A DNA stretch of 64,000 bases from Siphonodentalium dalli (GCA_032622095.1 CP136066.1:101267319-101331318); one strand, 5' to 3'. Positions 11,493 through 25,166 are shown, counted from the first letter of the stretch. Made by a program: numbers and translations. Notes: generated by a model from the sequence alone, not told the origin.

Positions 11493-11944
11493 CTGAAAAG
11501 TTAACACTGTTGTCTATGGGAAACCATTTAGTTCAGTGATTCCTATAAAGCCATCAGACCAGCCATGCTCAGGTATGGCAGGCTGCCATGTTAGAGTGAT
11601 AAACTCATTAATAATGACCTGAGATAACCCACAGGTAGTAATCTCACTACCCAGATTCATCAGTGATATCTCCCCCTGTAATGAGATCAGAGGAGGAAAG
11701 TAATGATCCAAAACGTTATGTGTCCTGCAGACACAAATTCAGCAACTTACAACTGATAATGATTCTATCGAATAATTTGGAATCATTCTCAAATTCATTG
11801 ATTCGGAGTTTCGAATGGTGTTCTAAAACTTTTTTCAAAATTTTAGTAATCTGCTGCAGAATCCTGCTTTCCACTTCCAAATTTATTTCATGAGAACGAA
11901 GTACAATTTGTCTGCAATAAATAGGGACCCAGGCCATAACATTA
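11493..11944. other. No gene seen
   Basis: A 105-residue minus-strand open frame exists here, but it overlaps repeat sequence, has no recognisable domain and shows no splice context. Confidence 0.4.
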
Positions 11945-12028
11945 ACTAAATACTCATTGATGAGTAGTTTTCCCGCAGGAAATGTCCAGATAATAAGTTC
12001 AACAAACGACCATAGAAAGGGTTGACCT
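11945..12028. mobile_element. Family E fragment
   Basis: Contains GAAATGTCCAGATAATAAG followed by TTCAACAAACGACCATAG and AAAGGGTTGA, blocks of family E. Confidence 0.5.
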
Positions 12029-12044
12029 CTCATTTAATCTAATA

Positions 12045-12257
12045 CAGTAATGCCCTAAGTAATCGACTTCTTAACCACAGCAGAATTATGGGTAACTTTT
12101 CAGGATTTATTCGGAAATATGGCTTGTTGCCATTCATCGGAAAGCTCTCGGGGAGAGCTTTCCAATGAATGGCAACAAGCCATATTTCCGACTAAATCCT
12201 GAAAAGTTACCCATAATTCTGCTGTGGTTAAGAAGTCGATTACTTAGGGCATTACTG
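12045..12257. mobile_element. Family A palindromic MITE with arm-matched variants
   Basis: 213 bp, TA at 12043-12044 and 12258-12259. Both arms carry AAGTAATCGACTTC where the consensus has AAATAATCGACTCC. Confidence 0.88.
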
Positions 12258-12259
12258 TA

Positions 12260-12747
12260 TGCGAGCCCAGCAGGCATCATCCCCTTTCTCATGTCATCCA
12301 TGCATTGGTGTTGACCAATTACTGGGGATCATTATAATCAATATTCATAATTGTCACATTCATAGAAATGTATATACATGTATATATAGTTAATAGCGAG
12401 AAAGTGGTATGAACCAAATTAACCAAAATTTGCTTTTTTTCAAATAATTTTTGTTTGTTATTAGATACCTGAATTGTCCCGTAACACATAGTATATATCT
12501 GATACTCATGAAAATTTATTTAAAGGGGTACTGTATGCTAAATCCGGCCATTTATGGGACCATCTCCTTTAATACTCAATAGAATATATGCAACAAATAA
12601 ATGAATTTGTTCCATGGATTAGTTAAAAATGGACTCATGATCTCTATGACCGATGCAAAAAACATGGTAATTATAATATTAATGAGTTTATGACTCAGAC
12701 CAATTGGTGCCTATGATTTTGTCTGGTACCAACATTTGAGTTATTCA
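12260..12747. other. No gene seen
   Basis: AT-rich, nothing recognised. Confidence 0.45.
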
Positions 12748-12802
12748 CTGTCCTCTGGGGACCTCATTCTATAAATGACACTCAAACTAAACTCAGACTT
12801 GC
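12748..12802. mobile_element. Family C fragment (right end)
   Basis: CCTCTGGGGACCTCATTCT followed by AAATGACA and AAACTCAGACTTG. Confidence 0.55.
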
Positions 12803-12949
12803 GAAGAACAGGGAGGAACAGATTTAGTCATGTATCTCACATTTATGAGCACCAGGTCAATGTATTGGAGAATTTTCATGTTGAAGACTTCAATTTATAC
12901 ATGTATATTTAAATGACGTTATAACAGTGAAGTTTTTTTCATCTATTAT

Positions 12950-13200
12950 ATATTTTGGAACTTCTGTCTGTAGATATGTGTGTGTGTTATAGACTCGAAA
13001 ACTGCTTTACCGATCCGACTCAGATTTGGTATGTAGGCCTACTTTGATCCCGGGAATTTTATGGGTGGGTCCAATTTCATGTGCGTGTTTCTGGACCGAT
13101 CCAGAAGCTGGATATTTTGCCCAGACAGAGGCGATCACAAAGAAATACCTAAAAACCCAGACAAAGTCGGGGCACCTAAGCTAGTGTATATATAAAGATC
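12950..13200. repeat. Possible dispersed non-coding repeat
   Basis: The string GACTCGAAAACTGCTTTACC and neighbouring CCGATCCGACTCAGATTTGG read like decayed receptor-site-free 'family F' non-coding repeat sequence. No second copy was found in the window. Confidence 0.25.
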
Positions 13201-13909
13201 ATTACCGTTTGTGTTTCTGTGTAATGTTGTCAAGATTTCCGTCTTTCGTGAATGAAAATTGACATCACCTGCTATCAGGAAAATTGAATCGACTGTGTCC
13301 TATTAAATTGAGAGTAGCTGTTTTATCGACTTTGACAACAGATTCAAGAATCGACATTTATACTCGATATAGATGGGTCAATATTCTTTGGAGTGTTCAT
13401 TACAAAGTGTGTGTGGATAGAGTGTGTGTGGATTGGTGTGATGACGTAGGTTATTAGTGGCGTGATTATTCCGATACAATTTCCTTGTACCTCATGCCTG
13501 ATAACAATACATTAATTTACACAAATCGGATAGATTACGTACATAATTAGCTTTTACAATAGATCTCTGGTACTCCTTATTATATGGACCATAAACCTAG
13601 CTACAGGTAAACTTATGATGGATCAATGCATGGTGGCCTTTATGTACTAGTAACTAAAGTTGTGTTCAGGGTTTCAGAGCCCCAGTTACAGCAGTTGAAA
13701 TTGGCATTTTCTCTAATTTAGTTTCTGAGTGTAGACATTGAACTGCATACCTGTCTTCAATGGGGACAAGAATCAGTCATGGCCATGTTTCTTTTGTTAT
13801 AATGAGACTGGATGTGACCTGCTCCTGTACCCACTTACCAACTTGAATAGAAATAGATAGAAAACTCAATATTAAAACAAGATGGCATCTTGTAGGTGGC
13901 AGCCATTCC
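13201..13909. other. No gene seen
   Basis: No gene or family repeat recognised. Confidence 0.45.
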
Positions 13910-14320
13910 AAATTAATTTCGGGAGGACTATAGAAATCAGCACTGTGTGTACGTCCGTCCGTCCGATCCGGTTGTAACGCAGTAACTCGAACAAATATTA
14001 ACCAATTTCAATAATTTTTGGTTAGTGAGTTGGTTGCCACAATATCTCAAGACGAGTTCTAAAACCAGTTTCGTCCGTTTTCTTACCTAAGTTATGCCCT
14101 TTAGTTTGACGATTTCTTGTCATTTTTTTGTCATAAGCGCAATAACTCGAACAAATATTAACCAATTTCAATATCGCTGCCAATCTCAGAGTTATATAGC
14201 CACTTTGGAGTTAGCCATCTTGGAGTTAGCCACCATTTCGGGGGACACTGTGGTCGGCGACCTTTTATTAACACTTGAGATTTTAAAAACTAAAATAATT
14301 TTCATAAAAATTGACCTGGA
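13910..14320. repeat. Dispersed repeat with CGTCCGTCCGTCCG (family F-like)
   Basis: Starts at GGAGGACTATAGAAATCAGC and contains CGTCCGTCCGTCCGATCC. An internal direct repeat, AACTCGAACAAATATTAACC, recurs about 159 bp apart (about 13985 and 14145). Confidence 0.5.
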
Positions 14321-14369
14321 ACTCTGAATACATCTTTAAATTCATCATAGAACAGTTAATTAACAGATA

Positions 14370-14542
14370 CAGTAATGCCCTAATTAATCGACTCGTTAAC
14401 CACAGCAGAATTATGGGTAACTTTTCAGGATTTAGCCGAGAGCTTTCCGATGAATGGCAACAAGCCATATTTCCGACTAAATCCTGAAAAGTTACCCATA
14501 ATTCTACTGTGGTTAACGAGTCGATTAATTGGGGCATTACTG
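14370..14542. mobile_element. Family A MITE, one arm shortened, arm-matched variants
   Basis: 173 bp, TA at 14368-14369 and 14543-14544. The inner part of the left arm is deleted. Both arms share AATTAATCGACTCG, a variant not seen in other copies. Confidence 0.88.
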
Positions 14543-14749
14543 TACCATCATGACTAATGGTGCAATTCTAAAAACAAGGGTAAAAACGGAGGCAATGAAG
14601 ATGAGACCAATTTGTTTTGGCACACATGAGAAGCAAGAGAATGATAATAAAGAATGCATGAGAATGATGATGAAGAGAGTGAGGAAACGATCCTGACAGG
14701 GTATATCCGGAGATATAATCGATTCATAACTCATGTGCAATTCCAATGT

Positions 14750-15012
14750 TTATCCCTTTCTTTACTGGAGCTTCCTGAAATTTTGCGAAAACCCTGTGCC
14801 AATACATTGTCTTATATATGCGAGTCTCGCATATATATGCGAGTCTCGCATATATAAGAGAATGCATTGGCCTAACAATATTTACCTTGATCTTTTAAGC
14901 CAGTGGATTCTCATATATATGGGAGGCTCCCTATGGGAGAGAATATAAGAGAATGCAGTGACATAGGATCTTAAATGCTGCACCAGCGCAGCTCCCGTCA
15001 TGAAAGGGTTAT
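14750..15012. mobile_element. Family B MITE, flanked by TTAT on both sides
   Basis: Left end CCCTTTCTTTACTGGAGC, right end GTCATGAAAGGG. The tetranucleotide outside both ends is TTAT rather than TTAA. The first hairpin is rearranged (repeated GCGAGTCTCGCATATATA). Confidence 0.75.
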
Positions 15013-15212
15013 AGTCAGAAAGGGGATGTATACAGTATATCACGAAAATTATTAGTCTTATAGGAGAACATTTTTCCATTTTTTGGTTTAATATCATTAT
15101 AAAACAGCTGAGTATAAATGTACATGTGAATCCCTCCTTGAGCAAAATTTTTGGTTCTATTTGGGTGCCTTTATATTGTTCGATCGATAATAAAAATAAT
15201 ATCCATAGACAA

Positions 15213-15335
15213 GTCTGAGTTTAGTGTGCCTGTCATTTGCGGAATGAGGTCCCCAGAGGGTGAATTTAGTGATGCTAGCCCAGCTATGCGGGATAACGTC
15301 ACGAAATTCACCCTCTGGGGCACACTAATCTCAGG
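15213..15335. mobile_element. Family C short palindromic derivative
   Basis: Single hairpin: GTCCCCAGAGGGTGAATTTA mirrored by AATTCACCCTCTGGGG. Ends GAGTTTAGTGTGCC and GGCACACTAATCTC. Confidence 0.65.
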
Positions 15336-15883
15336 CTTTCCATCCACATTACATAAAAGTTTCCTTTTAGGAGATGATTTTTCAAAGTTATGTACACGAT
15401 AACATTTATAATATTACACTATATAGCTGGCATAAACGACATAAATGTCGTTCCAACCATACAACCATGTAAATGTGGTTCTATATATATATACCCCCCA
15501 AAGTGTTAAGACAGCACCCTATTTATCAGTCTCCTACATCAATGCCATAAGCGAATAGTAGCTAATGAAAATATGATTATAACAGATAGGGCATCTTTCT
15601 GGAGAAAATCGAAAACAGAAATATTTTATCAAGTTTATGTGAACATTTGTATCTCATATCTATCTTAGAAATACACATCTAGACACTAAATAGAATCAGG
15701 CAATGTTAGCAGTTGCTACCCTAATGAGTTATTTTGACAATAATGGCATTGAGTGTGTAGATCCAGGGGATAGAGCATGTATTCTGGTGATATGACTTAT
15801 ACTATTACCACTGATGGGCGGACATCTACACAGGAAAGCTTTCTATTCACCCATTACCATACAAATCCAGATATATGTAAATG

Positions 15884-16343
15884 CAAGCCTGAGTTTAGCA
15901 GGCTGTCATTTGCAGAATGAGGCCCTCAGAGGGTGACTTTGGTGATGCTATCCCGCACAGTGGGCTAGCATCACCAAATTCACCCTCTGGAGACCTCATT
16001 CTGCATGGCTTCATATGCTATGGGAGACATAGACTCAGATTGAAGTTCCCAAATGGTGAATATTGTGATGTACACCCATTGGGAATCTCGATTATGCAAT
16101 GTGTCGTCTGCCAATTTTGGGATATAGAGAAACTAAACTAAAAAAGAAATAGAATCTATGTGAAGAAGGTTCTATAGAAATTTGATAATAAAGAAACTTT
16201 CCAGAGAAACTGAGGCCTATAAAGCAGAATGAGGTCCCCAGAGGGTGAATATAGATATGCTAGCCTGCTATGTGGGATAGTGTCACTAATTCACCCTCTG
16301 GGGACCTCATTCTGCAAATGACAGGCAACTAAACTCAGGCTTG
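15884..16343. mobile_element. Family C MITE, full length (in duplication copy 1)
   Basis: 460 bp, ends CAAGCCTGAGTTTAG and CTAAACTCAGGCTTG. Flanks TGTAAATG and TGTAATCT are only partly alike. Hairpins at both ends. Confidence 0.75.
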
Positions 16344-16627
16344 TGTAATCTAGTTAGTTACTAGTTTATTTTATTTGCAAAGGATTGGTTCAGACCCATT
16401 AGTGCTTAAATGTGAATAATAGCTATATACTGTAGCAATAAATAATTTCGGAGGTAGTATGCCTAGGAAATTAATAATGGTATGAAGAAACATATTTGGA
16501 CAAAAAGTACTGTACACTGTACTTGGAAAAACATCTAAATGAAAGTGTCAATGACACTGTAGCTCAACTTGGAAAGGGAATAATTTCATGTGTTAAAGTC
16601 AATGGAGTGATTAGGAATGTGGAAAGT

Positions 16628-17600
16628 TGAAAGGCCTAGTTATGCAAAGAGTAAAATCTAAGATGGCCGCTGGCAGCCATGATTTTTTGCCGAATGACCC
16701 CAAAAAGACTCGTTCCCATTTACATGTCATTATTAACATCCAGTAAAAATTTCATGATGATCTGACAAAAGATACGACCTGTAGCCTGTGTCAAAGGATT
16801 TTATGATGATCAGACGAGCAGTATGACCTGTAGCCCACACCAATGGATTGAATTTTGAAATCCAAAATGGCCGCTGGTGGCCATGTTTTTTGTTGAATGA
16901 CCCCAAAATAACTCGTTCCCATCTACATGACAATGTCAACATTCATGACAAATTTCATAAAGATCGGACCAAAGGTACGACCTGTAGCCCCGCGCCAAAG
17001 GATTTAGTCATACAAAGAGTAAAATCCAAGATGGCTGATGGCGGCCAGGTTATTTGCCCGAATGACCCCAAAACGACTCGTTCCCATCTACATGTCATTG
17101 TTAACATCCATGACAAATTTCATGAAGATCTGACCAAAGCTACGACCTGTAGGCCGTGCCAAAGGATTTAGTCATGCATAGAGTAAAATCCAAGATGGCT
17201 GCTGGCGGCCATGTTTTTTGGCCGAACGACCCCAAAATGACTCGTTCCCATCTACATGTCAATTTTAACATCCATGACAAATTTCATGATGATCAGACAA
17301 GCAGTATGACCTGTAGCCCGCGTCAATGGATTGAATTTTGAAATCCAAAATGGCCACTGGTGGCCATGTTTTTTGGCCGAATGACCCCAAAACGACTTGT
17401 TTCCATCTACATGTCATTGTTAACATCCATGACAAATTTCATGAAGATCTGAACAAAGCTACGACCTGTAGCCCGCGCCAAAGGATTTAGTCATGCAAAG
17501 AGTAAAATCCAAGATGGCTGCTGGCGGCCATGTTTTTTGGCCGAACGACCCCAAAATGACTCGTTCCCATCTACATGTCAATATTAACATCCATGACGGG
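16628..17600. repeat. ~160-bp tandem array, six units (copy 1)
   Basis: Units start near 16657, 16861, 17025, 17189, 17344 and 17508 (steps 204, 164, 164, 155, 164). Each contains AAAATCCAAGATGGC, GAATGACCCCAAAA and TCGTTCCCATCTACATG. Short open frames rich in KSKMA and NDPK are by-products of the array. It ends in AATTGTTGACAGACACACGG. Confidence 0.9.
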
Positions 17601-17769
17601 AAATAAATTGTTGACAGACACACGGACGTCGGACGCCAATCCATGGCAATAGCTGAAACTTACAAAGTAAGTTGAGCTAATAATCATAGCACATTGTTTG
17701 TGCACAATCCCCTTTCCCCCCACATGGTGGGGGGTGCATGCAGAGGCCCTACCCCTTGCCCTCGACTGA

Positions 17770-19927
17770 TACCTGTAGTCTGGTCGTTGAAGCATTGGAC
17801 CTAGAACAAATTGTTTACAAGCTGTTTTTTGTGTCATATTGTCGGGCAGAATGTAGGGAACAACATATCCAAAATCCGCTAAAATCCGCTTTGTCTGTTG
17901 TTATCGGAAAATACTGAATTCTGCGGCAGGTGCTCCAATTAATGCCAAATTCGTAATAAATTGAAATATACACAAACATTGCTTAGTCGTAAACCATATA
18001 TGTTGAATATTTTTCCCAAAATGGCCACCAAAATGGACAAAATCGAATGAAATTTACATTTAGTGCAAAATTGAATAGCTAGTCCTATACGAGTGAACAA
18101 ACGCTCGAATATTGCGAGGAAGAATGACTACAAGTATAAGAGAAACTTTTGATTAGAGATGTACGAATTCTTTCTGATGTATCTCACGAGAGAGCAAGCG
18201 AAATCAGGGTCTTGTGGAACGGTTAAATCTGGACTTTTGGGCGTCCAGAAACGGAAAAATGCCGCAGTTTGATCTGTACCGCTAATCTTGAATCGTGTGA
18301 TATATGTGTAATTAAACAGCTAAACGGGATTTAGTAGGGATGTATTGACTATGCGGCCTTTCTCTAGAAGCAGAAATATATGTATTCAGAGCAGTCTCAC
18401 GAATGAGACCGATCACCATTTATTTTAATATCTACGGTATAAAACCTTAACAAATTAATTGCTATAAAACGGTATGAATTATGTTCATATTGTACTGGGG
18501 AGAATGCGTAGATTCACTTGTACGTGTCTCAAAATAGTAGTTATAGTTGCCTCAGATTAAGCAATAAAACTTGAATATTTCGCTTTTATTACAAGAATGC
18601 GTGATGGTGTACCATGAACTAAATTTATTAAATCACAAATGAGTACCATAGACTGTCTTCAATAAATTCAAAACTTGACCAAAATTGCCTACATAATTTG
18701 TGACAGAGACTGTGTTTATACCTGGAAATTATATTTGGTTGAATTCACCAAGGCCACATCTACGCGAAACTTACTACGTTGTCTTCAACCGCATCACCGC
18801 GTTTACCCATTTTCCATAATGTTACACATGTCTGTTGCACACAGAACCACAACTAACAATATTGGGTGAATGTTCAACGTTGGAATAACATCTTAAACGA
18901 TGATCACCTGATATTTAGCACGATTACGTAGGTGGTAATGGTAATATATAAACAAAAATATACTGAAAACTAACAGTGTGCATTGCGCTGTAGCTTATTC
19001 TAGTTGTAAAGTGGCCACTGAAGTTATTTTAACAAAATTGCCTACTAAGAAACCGGTTTGGTAGCAGAATGAAAATTAGTCTTACATACAATGCACTATG
19101 TACAGTCTCTTTGACCTGGTGAGATTCGGTGCTAATCCATTGAAGATATGAGTGTTTCTTTACAGTATAATAACCATTGCGACATACGTGTATCGTTTAT
19201 TATCACCAGGAGTGTTGACAATTCCGGAAATATAACTAGTATTTATACCTCTAGAGTATGCACTTAAATTTCGGCGTTGCATTCAATATTTAATCACCAT
19301 GCCGAATGAAACTACCATGCACTGTGAGACGAAACATTAGTTCGTGTGTTGCATGCACGAGCTATTTTTGTTTTGCCCAACAGTTGGATGTTGGATAAGC
19401 AGAACACCCAAACGTTAAAGACGTAAATCATTGGGGGGGGTTGACTTGCTGTGCATTGACCGATGATCCTTCAGATTGATCTGTATTAATGATGTGTGTA
19501 CCTTTAAAGATATTGAACAACCGACTTGTATATTGTCAATACGTATTTCACTCTTATGTGGTTACCCAATATGTTGCTTTCTACGTGGTATGGTTTGGAG
19601 TTGCGGCCATTGACAGCCATTTCATGGCCACGATTGTATAATTTTTTTATCCGTGTCACTATACTCGCTCCCCGCATTCTAATTTAACACAAACTGATAT
19701 AACGGCATAATTCTGATGCCACTATATATCGTATACTGACTTTGATGTAGTATAGACAACCATGTGGGACGCCATCGTGGATAACAAAGTTTCCCCAACG
19801 CAGATTTTTGCAGATTTTGGATATGTTGTTCCTGATGCTTTTCCGCGTCGAATGACACTGAAAACAGCTTGTAAACAATTTGTTCTAGGTTCACCTCAAA
19901 ATCGAGTCTCAACGACCAGACTACTGT
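17770..19927. mobile_element. 2.2-kb element with ~150-bp inverted ends (copy 1)
   Basis: Left TGTAGTCTGGTCGTTGA, TAGAACAAATTGTTTACAAG and CAACATATCCAAAATC recur inverted at the right (GATTTTGGATATGTTGTT, CTTGTAAACAATTTGTTCTA, CGACCAGACTAC). The interior is CpG-containing and has no recognisable transposase. The target duplication is unclear. Confidence 0.6.
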
Positions 19928-19939
19928 ACAAATGCATAA

Positions 19940-20310
19940 TTATATAGGAATCAGCTTGTCAGTCCGTTCGTCTTTCGTGGCATCCAGCTCTCCATTCCCA
20001 CATTTTTCCATCAATTTCGTTTAAGCTTGGCACAGATTTTTGTTCCATGGGAACCTGTGCACCTGCAATTATGAGGTTTGTGTGACTTTTTATTGTGGAG
20101 TTATCCTCCTTTTTCGACTTAGAAATTTTTTCTCAAGATGCAGCAAGAATTAGATGCATAATTTTGTCTGAGCTTTTATTACTACATTTTTCAGTCAATT
20201 TTTTAAAACTTGGCACAGATATTGCATTGGAACACATGCAAAGCAATTATGAGGTTCTTCCGACTTTTTTTTTTGAGTTATCCCCATCTTTGTGGGGATG
20301 GTTTCTGTGA
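19940..20310. repeat. Family F dispersed non-coding repeat (copy 1)
   Basis: Starts AATCAGCTTGTCAGTCCGTT, followed by repeated AACTTGGCACAGAT-type and CCATGGGAACCTGTGCACC blocks also seen at 49642-50241. Confidence 0.6.
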
Positions 20311-20739
20311 TGATCTCTTTTACTGTAGATTTTCATATGAAAATTGTTGTAAATTATCTCAACTTTAATATATGTACTTCAAAGTGTTAAGGTTAATGTC
20401 TCCACAGTTTTGACATCTGAAATATACATAGGGTGCATATGTTGACACTGAAAGCTACATGGTGTCAGACTGGAAACTAACATGGACTGTCTGCCCAGAA
20501 ATGAAATTAATGTTCATTCACTGAAAGTCTGCATGCAGGTATTTGGTGCAGGTGCCTATATCAATGGAGAAAATACAATAAAATATGGGGGGAAGGGTAA
20601 TGGGGGCACAACTTGTTTTTAGTGCCTTTTCTGTGTTGATGATCAGTTCCTCTGCCAAAAACAATGCTGTTTTTGGATGTTCTGCACAGGAAAGCTTTCT
20701 ATTCACCCATTACCATACAAATCCAGATATATGTAAATG

Positions 20740-21199
20740 CAAGCCTGAGTTTAGCAGGCTGTCATTTGCAGAATGAGGCCCTCAGAGGGTGACTTTGGTG
20801 ATGCTATCCCGCACAGTGGGCTAGCATCACCAAATTCACCCTCTGGAGACCTCATTCTGCATGGCTTCATATGCTATGGGAGACATAGACTCAGATTGAA
20901 GTTCCCAAATGGTGAATATTGTGATGTACACCCATTGGGAATCTCGATTATGCAATGTGTCGTCTGCCAATTTTGGGATATAGAGAAACTAAACTAAAAA
21001 AGAAATAGAATCTATGTGAAGAAGGTTCTATAGAAATTTGATAATAAAGAAACTTTCCAGAGAAACTGAGGCCTATAAAGCAGAATGAGGTCCCCAGAGG
21101 GTGAATATAGATATGCTAGCCTGCTATGTGGGATAGTGTCACTAATTCACCCTCTGGGGACCTCATTCTGCAAATGACAGGCAACTAAACTCAGGCTTG
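20740..21199. mobile_element. Family C MITE (in duplication copy 2)
   Basis: Identical to 15884-16343. Confidence 0.75.
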
Positions 21200-21483
21200 T
21201 GTAATCTAGTTAGTTACTAGTTTATTTTATTTGCAAAGGATTGGTTCAGACCCATTAGTGCTTAAATGTGAATAATAGCTATATACTGTAGCAATAAATA
21301 ATTTCGGAGGTAGTATGCCTAGGAAATTAATAATGGTATGAAGAAACATATTTGGACAAAAAGTACTGTACACTGTACTTGGAAAAACATCTAAATGAAA
21401 GTGTCAATGACACTGTAGCTCAACTTGGAAAGGGAATAATTTCATGTGTTAAAGTCAATGGAGTGATTAGGAATGTGGAAAGT

Positions 21484-22456
21484 TGAAAGGCCTAGTTATG
21501 CAAAGAGTAAAATCTAAGATGGCCGCTGGCAGCCATGATTTTTTGCCGAATGACCCCAAAAAGACTCGTTCCCATTTACATGTCATTATTAACATCCAGT
21601 AAAAATTTCATGATGATCTGACAAAAGATACGACCTGTAGCCTGTGTCAAAGGATTTTATGATGATCAGACGAGCAGTATGACCTGTAGCCCACACCAAT
21701 GGATTGAATTTTGAAATCCAAAATGGCCGCTGGTGGCCATGTTTTTTGTTGAATGACCCCAAAATAACTCGTTCCCATCTACATGACAATGTCAACATTC
21801 ATGACAAATTTCATAAAGATCGGACCAAAGGTACGACCTGTAGCCCCGCGCCAAAGGATTTAGTCATACAAAGAGTAAAATCCAAGATGGCTGATGGCGG
21901 CCAGGTTATTTGCCCGAATGACCCCAAAACGACTCGTTCCCATCTACATGTCATTGTTAACATCCATGACAAATTTCATGAAGATCTGACCAAAGCTACG
22001 ACCTGTAGGCCGTGCCAAAGGATTTAGTCATGCATAGAGTAAAATCCAAGATGGCTGCTGGCGGCCATGTTTTTTGGCCGAACGACCCCAAAATGACTCG
22101 TTCCCATCTACATGTCAATTTTAACATCCATGACAAATTTCATGATGATCAGACAAGCAGTATGACCTGTAGCCCGCGTCAATGGATTGAATTTTGAAAT
22201 CCAAAATGGCCACTGGTGGCCATGTTTTTTGGCCGAATGACCCCAAAACGACTTGTTTCCATCTACATGTCATTGTTAACATCCATGACAAATTTCATGA
22301 AGATCTGAACAAAGCTACGACCTGTAGCCCGCGCCAAAGGATTTAGTCATGCAAAGAGTAAAATCCAAGATGGCTGCTGGCGGCCATGTTTTTTGGCCGA
22401 ACGACCCCAAAATGACTCGTTCCCATCTACATGTCAATATTAACATCCATGACGGG
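21484..22456. repeat. ~160-bp tandem array (copy 2)
   Basis: Identical to 16628-17600. Confidence 0.9.
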
Positions 22457-22625
22457 AAATAAATTGTTGACAGACACACGGACGTCGGACGCCAATCCAT
22501 GGCAATAGCTGAAACTTACAAAGTAAGTTGAGCTAATAATCATAGCACATTGTTTGTGCACAATCCCCTTTCCCCCCACATGGTGGGGGGTGCATGCAGA
22601 GGCCCTACCCCTTGCCCTCGACTGA

Positions 22626-24783
22626 TACCTGTAGTCTGGTCGTTGAAGCATTGGACCTAGAACAAATTGTTTACAAGCTGTTTTTTGTGTCATATTGTCG
22701 GGCAGAATGTAGGGAACAACATATCCAAAATCCGCTAAAATCCGCTTTGTCTGTTGTTATCGGAAAATACTGAATTCTGCGGCAGGTGCTCCAATTAATG
22801 CCAAATTCGTAATAAATTGAAATATACACAAACATTGCTTAGTCGTAAACCATATATGTTGAATATTTTTCCCAAAATGGCCACCAAAATGGACAAAATC
22901 GAATGAAATTTACATTTAGTGCAAAATTGAATAGCTAGTCCTATACGAGTGAACAAACGCTCGAATATTGCGAGGAAGAATGACTACAAGTATAAGAGAA
23001 ACTTTTGATTAGAGATGTACGAATTCTTTCTGATGTATCTCACGAGAGAGCAAGCGAAATCAGGGTCTTGTGGAACGGTTAAATCTGGACTTTTGGGCGT
23101 CCAGAAACGGAAAAATGCCGCAGTTTGATCTGTACCGCTAATCTTGAATCGTGTGATATATGTGTAATTAAACAGCTAAACGGGATTTAGTAGGGATGTA
23201 TTGACTATGCGGCCTTTCTCTAGAAGCAGAAATATATGTATTCAGAGCAGTCTCACGAATGAGACCGATCACCATTTATTTTAATATCTACGGTATAAAA
23301 CCTTAACAAATTAATTGCTATAAAACGGTATGAATTATGTTCATATTGTACTGGGGAGAATGCGTAGATTCACTTGTACGTGTCTCAAAATAGTAGTTAT
23401 AGTTGCCTCAGATTAAGCAATAAAACTTGAATATTTCGCTTTTATTACAAGAATGCGTGATGGTGTACCATGAACTAAATTTATTAAATCACAAATGAGT
23501 ACCATAGACTGTCTTCAATAAATTCAAAACTTGACCAAAATTGCCTACATAATTTGTGACAGAGACTGTGTTTATACCTGGAAATTATATTTGGTTGAAT
23601 TCACCAAGGCCACATCTACGCGAAACTTACTACGTTGTCTTCAACCGCATCACCGCGTTTACCCATTTTCCATAATGTTACACATGTCTGTTGCACACAG
23701 AACCACAACTAACAATATTGGGTGAATGTTCAACGTTGGAATAACATCTTAAACGATGATCACCTGATATTTAGCACGATTACGTAGGTGGTAATGGTAA
23801 TATATAAACAAAAATATACTGAAAACTAACAGTGTGCATTGCGCTGTAGCTTATTCTAGTTGTAAAGTGGCCACTGAAGTTATTTTAACAAAATTGCCTA
23901 CTAAGAAACCGGTTTGGTAGCAGAATGAAAATTAGTCTTACATACAATGCACTATGTACAGTCTCTTTGACCTGGTGAGATTCGGTGCTAATCCATTGAA
24001 GATATGAGTGTTTCTTTACAGTATAATAACCATTGCGACATACGTGTATCGTTTATTATCACCAGGAGTGTTGACAATTCCGGAAATATAACTAGTATTT
24101 ATACCTCTAGAGTATGCACTTAAATTTCGGCGTTGCATTCAATATTTAATCACCATGCCGAATGAAACTACCATGCACTGTGAGACGAAACATTAGTTCG
24201 TGTGTTGCATGCACGAGCTATTTTTGTTTTGCCCAACAGTTGGATGTTGGATAAGCAGAACACCCAAACGTTAAAGACGTAAATCATTGGGGGGGGGTTG
24301 ACTTGCTGTGCATTGACCGATGATCCTTCAGATTGATCTGTATTAATGATGTGTGTACCTTTAAAGATATTGAACAACCGACTTGTATATTGTCAATACG
24401 TATTTCACTCTTATGTGGTTACCCAATATGTTGCTTTCTACGTGGTATGGTTTGGAGTTGCGGCCATTGACAGCCATTTCATGGCCACGATTGTATAATT
24501 TTTTTATCCGTGTCACTATACTCGCTCCCGCATTCTAATTTAACACAAACTGATATAACGGCATAATTCTGATGCCACTATATATCGTATACTGACTTTG
24601 ATGTAGTATAGACAACCATGTGGGACGCCATCGTGGATAACAAAGTTTCCCCAACGCAGATTTTTGCAGATTTTGGATATGTTGTTCCTGATGCTTTTCC
24701 GCGTCGAATGACACTGAAAACAGCTTGTAAACAATTTGTTCTAGGTTCACCTCAAAATCGAGTCTCAACGACCAGACTACTGT
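22626..24783. mobile_element. 2.2-kb element with long inverted ends (copy 2)
   Basis: Same as 17770-19927 apart from the two homopolymer length changes. Confidence 0.6.
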
Positions 24784-24795
24784 ACAAATGCATAA

Positions 24796-25166
24796 TTATA
24801 TAGGAATCAGCTTGTCAGTCCGTTCGTCTTTCGTGGCATCCAGCTCTCCATTCCCACATTTTTCCATCAATTTCGTTTAAGCTTGGCACAGATTTTTGTT
24901 CCATGGGAACCTGTGCACCTGCAATTATGAGGTTTGTGTGACTTTTTATTGTGGAGTTATCCTCCTTTTTCGACTTAGAAATTTTTTCTCAAGATGCAGC
25001 AAGAATTAGATGCATAATTTTGTCTGAGCTTTTATTACTACATTTTTCAGTCAATTTTTTAAAACTTGGCACAGATATTGCATTGGAACACATGCAAAGC
25101 AATTATGAGGTTCTTCCGACTTTTTTTTTTGAGTTATCCCCATCTTTGTGGGGATGGTTTCTGTGA
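24796..25166. repeat. Family F dispersed repeat (copy 2)
   Basis: Identical to 19940-20310. Confidence 0.6.

Larger units (their letters stand above)
15829..20684. repeat. 4,856-bp tandem duplication, copy 1
   Basis: The unit starts at CACAGGAAAGCTTTC and ends at GGATGTTCTG, directly followed by copy 2. All features inside recur at exactly +4,856. I found only two differences: a run of 8 G (19433-19440) is 9 G in copy 2, and CCCC (19670-19673) is CCC in copy 2. The two cancel in length. Confidence 0.95.

Noticed and set aside
11716-12033. 105-codon minus-strand open frame
   Set aside because: Overlaps a family E fragment, has no recognisable domain, and has no splice context or copy supporting coding.
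16848-17341. Open frames with repeated KSKMA/NDPK peptides
   Set aside because: They arise from the ~160-bp tandem array and change frame between units.
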